Below are positions 62,041 to 64,000 of a stretch of 64,000 nt of DNA, in pieces. A model generated the notes under the pieces. It was not told the DNA's origin. It was given only the letters and a program-made list of their open reading frames with translations, and ran no database searches. The translations under genes and the position numbers were made by a program. How positions within the stretch are numbered: position 1 is the stretch's first letter; each line of letters begins with the position of its first letter. Origin of the DNA: Kudoa neothunni (Eukaryota; Cnidaria). The DNA is taken from NCBI GenBank assembly GCA_964304625.1, contig OZ199838.1:14012001-14076000 (forward strand), read 5' to 3'.

Positions 62041-63520
62041 ATGGCATCACAAGTTAAAAATAAGAGGTATTTACCAGAAGAGGCGTTGAATTTGGAATTT
62101 GAGACGTCGGAGGAAGTAGTTCCAATCACTAGCTTTGATAAAATGGGATTAAAAGAAGATCTTCTGCGAGGAATATATCACTACGGTAGTTGATTATAGG
62201 TTGTGTGTTTTATCTATGTTATTACAGGTTTTGAGAAGCCATCTGCAATTCAACAGAGAGCAATAAAACCAATAATATCTGGAAAAGATATAATAGCTCA
62301 GTATATTTAGGGTGTTGTTGTAGTTGATTTGAAAGTGTTTGATTAGGTCGCAATCTGGTACTGGTAAAACGGCTACCTATTCGATTTCAGCATTGAATTG
62401 TATTGACACAAAGGTAGATTTATGCTTTATTTTGAGTCGATTCGAAGCTAAAATGACATGGTTGTGTTAGATTCGTGAAACCCAGGTTTTGTTGTTATCA
62501 CCCACTAGGGAGTTGGCCCAACAGATCAAGAAAGTTATCATGGCTCTGGGCGATTTTATGAGCGTTCAATGTCATGCATGTATTGGTGGAACCAATATAG
62601 GCGAGGATATTCGCAAGTTGGAATACGGTCAACATGTCGTCTCTGGAACACCCGGTAGAGTGTTTGATATGATCGAGCGTCGTGTGTTACGTACCAGACA
62701 CATCAAAATGTTGATATTGGACGAAGCTGATGAGATGTTGAATCAAAATTTCAAAGAACAAATCTACGATATTTATAGATTTCTTCCTCCATCAGCTCAG
62801 GTGGTACTTGTGAGTGCAACACTTCCTCACGAAGTATTAGAAATGACACTGAAGTTTATGAATGATCCTATTCGTATTTTGGTGAAACGTGATGAATTAA
62901 TGTTGGATGCTATAAAACAGTATTTCGTTGCCGTCGAGAAAGAGGAGTGGAAGTTTTCCACATTATGTGACATCTACGAAATGATTGTGGTGCCACAAGC
63001 AGTAATATTTTGTAACACTCGCCAAAAGGCTGCATGGTTGGCTGAGAAAATGATTGAGGCCAATTTTACAGTCGCTGTTATGCATGGTGATATGCCCCAG
63101 AGTGAGCGTGAAGAAATTGTTAAAGAGTTTGCAAACGGTAGAAGGTATGTCGTGGTTAGGATCTGCTAATTTATTATTTTTTACCAACAATAATATTATT
63201 TGTTGTAGTCGTGTTCTTATTACTACAGATGTTTGGGCTCGTGGTCTCGATGTTGTTACTATCTCATTGGTTGTCAACTATGATATTCCAGTCAGTAGAG
63301 AAACCTACCTTCATAGGTATCCTCATTGCATCGATTATTATGCGATCAGCTGATTAAACTTATTGATGTTTTTAGAATGGGTCGTGCTGGTAGATTCGGC
63401 AGAAGAGGTGTTGTCATTCACTTGGCGAAAAATGAAGAGATACACATTATCCGTGACATTGAGCAATATTACAGTACTCAGATTGACGAAATGCCCTCCA
63501 ACAGTATCTTTATTTGTTGA
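62041..63520 (+). CDS. EIF4A3: DEAD-box RNA helicase eIF4A3 (exon junction complex core)
   Basis: ATP-dependent RNA clamp of the exon junction complex. Six exons, 62041-62185, 62228-62300, 62347-62413, 62471-63144, 63209-63316 and 63376-63520, give 403 aa (human 411) with all phases consistent; introns are 42, 46, 57, 64 and 59 nt. It is assigned to eIF4A3 rather than eIF4A1/2 by [29 protein letters not shown] and [15 protein letters not shown]. Motifs: Q motif [15 protein letters not shown], Ia PTRELA, Ib [49 protein letters not shown] (HRIGRSGRYGR in human). The extreme C-terminus SNSIFIC differs from the family's MNVADLI. The frame is intact. Confidence 0.96.
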
Positions 63521-64000
63521 GGTTTTCGTAATTTGACCTTTACTTTTCTTAGTTGCTGACATTGTCTGATTTTGGGGACGAAGGTTATCATACTTGTTTT
63601 GTCATACATGTTCGTTTAACTAGCAACTCCACTTTATTGTACTATTTTTGAAATTATTGTTTCTTCAATTTTCCTCATTAAATATGTTTTTTTGTCACAA
63701 CATGGACTGGAATTTTACCGCGCCCATTTTCTGATTACGTGGATTTATAAATATCGTTTCATTAATTGTGCATATTTAAGTATTGGCTTTTTCTCGCTTT
63801 TAATATCGGTGCGGCATAGGCCGTCGAAAGTCCGAATATCATTAAAATATAATTTCCGCCTTCATTCGCACGTGGGTAGATATTAGATGAGTGTTGATTT
63901 ATTCATAAAATGGTTTGTTGACTTGTGCACTTTCCAACTTATTTTACCTTATAACTGCTGCATTAGTGGCATATACCGTAGTTAAACGATTTTTCCACAT
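63521..64000. other. 3' flank of eIF4A3
   Basis: AT-rich sequence after the eIF4A3 stop. No second gene is recognisable before the window ends. Confidence 0.35.

Noticed and set aside
1-64000. LTR retroelements, Polintons or other virus-like copies
   Set aside because: I looked for reverse transcriptase, integrase and capsid motifs and for long direct repeats. The only long direct repeat is the contig overlap at 7-15 kb.

Overview
The window is AT-rich DNA from a small-genome animal. Its genes are split by very short GT-AG introns, 39-67 nt in almost every case I could place. The gene set is metazoan: an SLC3A2-type amino-acid-transporter heavy chain, a Golgi beta-1,3-galactosyltransferase, a secreted multi-Kunitz protein, retromer SNX1/2, DHCR7, NAE1, SRRM2 (cwf21 domain), eIF2B-alpha, eIF5 and eIF4A3. 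A DHCR7 orthologue argues mildly against an insect or nematode. I cannot name the species.

Layout. 1-4.1 kb is nested DNA transposons (hAT with a piggyBac-type insertion) and a SINE. DHCR7 lies at 5.2-6.7 kb (minus). 7.0-15.4 kb is one ~4.1 kb segment shown twice around a 200-N gap, almost certainly two overlapping contig ends that were never merged, so the SNX1/2 gene inside is shown twice. Next come the Kunitz gene (15.7-17.1 kb, minus), an ATRIP-like gene (17.6-19.0 kb, plus), a piggyBac relic, then SRRM2 (plus) and eIF2B-alpha (minus), which converge with 35 bp between stop codons. 25.3-31 kb is non-autonomous elements. The galactosyltransferase gene at 31.0-32.2 kb has a decayed second copy at 36.5 kb, cut off by an hAT element. 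NAE1 follows (37.3-39.5 kb, minus), then pogo, piggyBac and Helitron-like relics, SLC3A2 (47.1-48.5 kb), a decayed piggyBac transposase (49.9-51.6 kb), a large inverted repeat (52.7-54.3 kb), a pogo-like element, eIF5 (minus), another piggyBac-type element, and eIF4A3 (plus) at the right end.

Functionally the genes are dispersed housekeeping genes: translation initiation (eIF5, eIF2B-alpha), splicing and exon junction (SRRM2, eIF4A3), endosomal retrieval (SNX1/2), neddylation (NAE1) and sterol reduction (DHCR7). No operon-like grouping is evident apart from the tight convergent pair.

Two cautions. Several genes, including the essential eIF5, carry single-base frame breaks, mostly in homopolymers, which look like residual consensus errors. 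The mobile DNA here is DNA transposons (hAT, piggyBac, pogo/Tc1, Helitron-like); I saw no LTR or other virus-like element. I found no convincing new biological system. The most distinctive pattern is a variable but dyad-preserving GGG...CCC palindrome inside the ends of every piggyBac-type element.
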